Part shown: positions 63,771 through 64,000 of the stretch, piece after piece
Layout of the letters: every line of letters starts with the position of its first letter
How positions within the stretch are numbered: position 1 is the stretch's first letter
Assembly: GCF_020809045.1 (NCBI RefSeq)
Contig: NZ_CP078079.1
Coordinates: 2,666,001 to 2,730,000, forward strand
Length of the DNA: 64,000 nt
DNA from: Pseudarthrobacter sp. L1SW
GTDB taxonomy: Bacteria; Actinomycetota; Actinomycetes; Actinomycetales; Micrococcaceae
Reading direction: 5' to 3'
Program-made: the position numbers and the translations under genes
The notes under the pieces: model-generated
Databases searched by the model: none
Seen by the model: the letters and a program-made list of their open reading frames with translations, nothing else
What the model was told of the DNA's origin: nothing

Positions 63771-64000
63771 CTAGTCCCGCCCGCGCACCACACTGCTCCC
63801 TGTCCCCAGGTCCTCGATCCTCGCCAGGACGTCCGGCGACGTGAGGTTTTCCCCCAGCAGGTTGGGCTTGCCCGTGCCGTGGTAGTCCGACGAGCCGGTG
63901 ATCAGCAGGTCATGCTTGGCCGCAAGCCGCCGCAGGAACCCCCGTCCCTCCTCCGGGTTGTCCCGGTGGTCGACCTCCAGGCCCGCCAGGCCGGCGTCGA
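63771..64000 (-). CDS. PHP-domain metal-dependent phosphoesterase, C-terminal part
   Basis: Only the last 76 codons are in the window; the 5' part lies beyond the right edge. The visible part reads LEVDHRDN, then LAAKHDLLITGSSDYHGTGKPNLLGEN, typical of the end of the TrpH/YciV-type PHP fold, where the final Asp-x-His pair (SDYHG) binds metal. The stop is TAG at 63773-63771. Such enzymes hydrolyse short 3'-5' phosphodiesters or nucleoside 3',5'-bisphosphates; the exact substrate here is not known. Confidence 0.85.
   Translation of the reverse strand, partial: DAGLAGLEVDHRDNPEEGRGFLRRLAAKHDLLITGSSDYHGTGKPNLLGENLTSPDVLARIEDLGTGSSVVRGRD

Overview
The window is about 64 kb of GC-rich chromosome from a high-GC Gram-positive bacterium, most likely an Arthrobacter/Pseudarthrobacter-type member of the Micrococcaceae. 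The basis is codon bias, the actinobacterial markers (AdnAB, UvrD2, UPF0182, DUF3107, MoeZ, SigK/RskA) and a complete coproporphyrin-type heme pathway. No phage, plasmid, insertion sequence, rRNA operon or CRISPR array was seen. Nearly everything is chromosomal core, and the unusual material sits mostly between genes.

Left part (1-17.2 kb): mnmA (cut by the window edge) with a cysteine desulfurase; a lipoprotein; a DnaJ-domain protein; trmL; the sigK-rskA sigma/anti-sigma pair; a PIG-L deacetylase behind etfB-etfA; a PepD/HtrA protease; a TPM-domain membrane protein followed by pspA (envelope stress); a photolyase; a cytochrome b-type membrane protein; and two identical initiator tRNA genes, each with its own terminator.

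Middle (17.3-36.9 kb): a block whose gene content and order match, from memory, the Mycobacterium tuberculosis Rv3193c-Rv3202c region. It holds UPF0182, a Lon-like PDZ protease, a DUF2342 metalloprotease, a YgjP-type peptidase coupled to uvrD2, nudC, a phosphotransferase-like protein, and an alkyltransferase-like protein coupled to the adnA-adnB helicase-nuclease genes. A DEDD exonuclease is divergent. It reads as a DNA-repair and quality-control neighbourhood.

Next come a polar amino-acid ABC transporter operon (37.2-39.7 kb) and the heme cluster (39.8-52.5 kb). hemA runs rightward. Leftward run hemE, hemY, a Pro/Ala-rich exported protein, hemQ, hemH, hemC, hemD, hemB, an LLM flavin oxidoreductase and hemL. 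Together they take glutamyl-tRNA to heme through coproporphyrin. hemA ends at an unusual inverted array of 32-bp repeats.

Right part (52.7-64 kb): moeZ, a TetR regulator, DUF3107 and a small membrane protein; the thiamine genes thiO-thiS-thiG under a TPP riboswitch with thiE divergent; an RNB-domain ribonuclease; a DEAD-box RNA helicase with a long leader; a solitary DNA methyltransferase; a second palindromic element; a small secreted Cys-containing protein; and the end of a PHP-domain phosphoesterase.

A recurring signal is a TANNNT hexamer 5-7 bases (9 in hemA) before the start codon of genes lacking a good ribosome binding site. It suggests that many genes here are transcribed as leaderless mRNAs.
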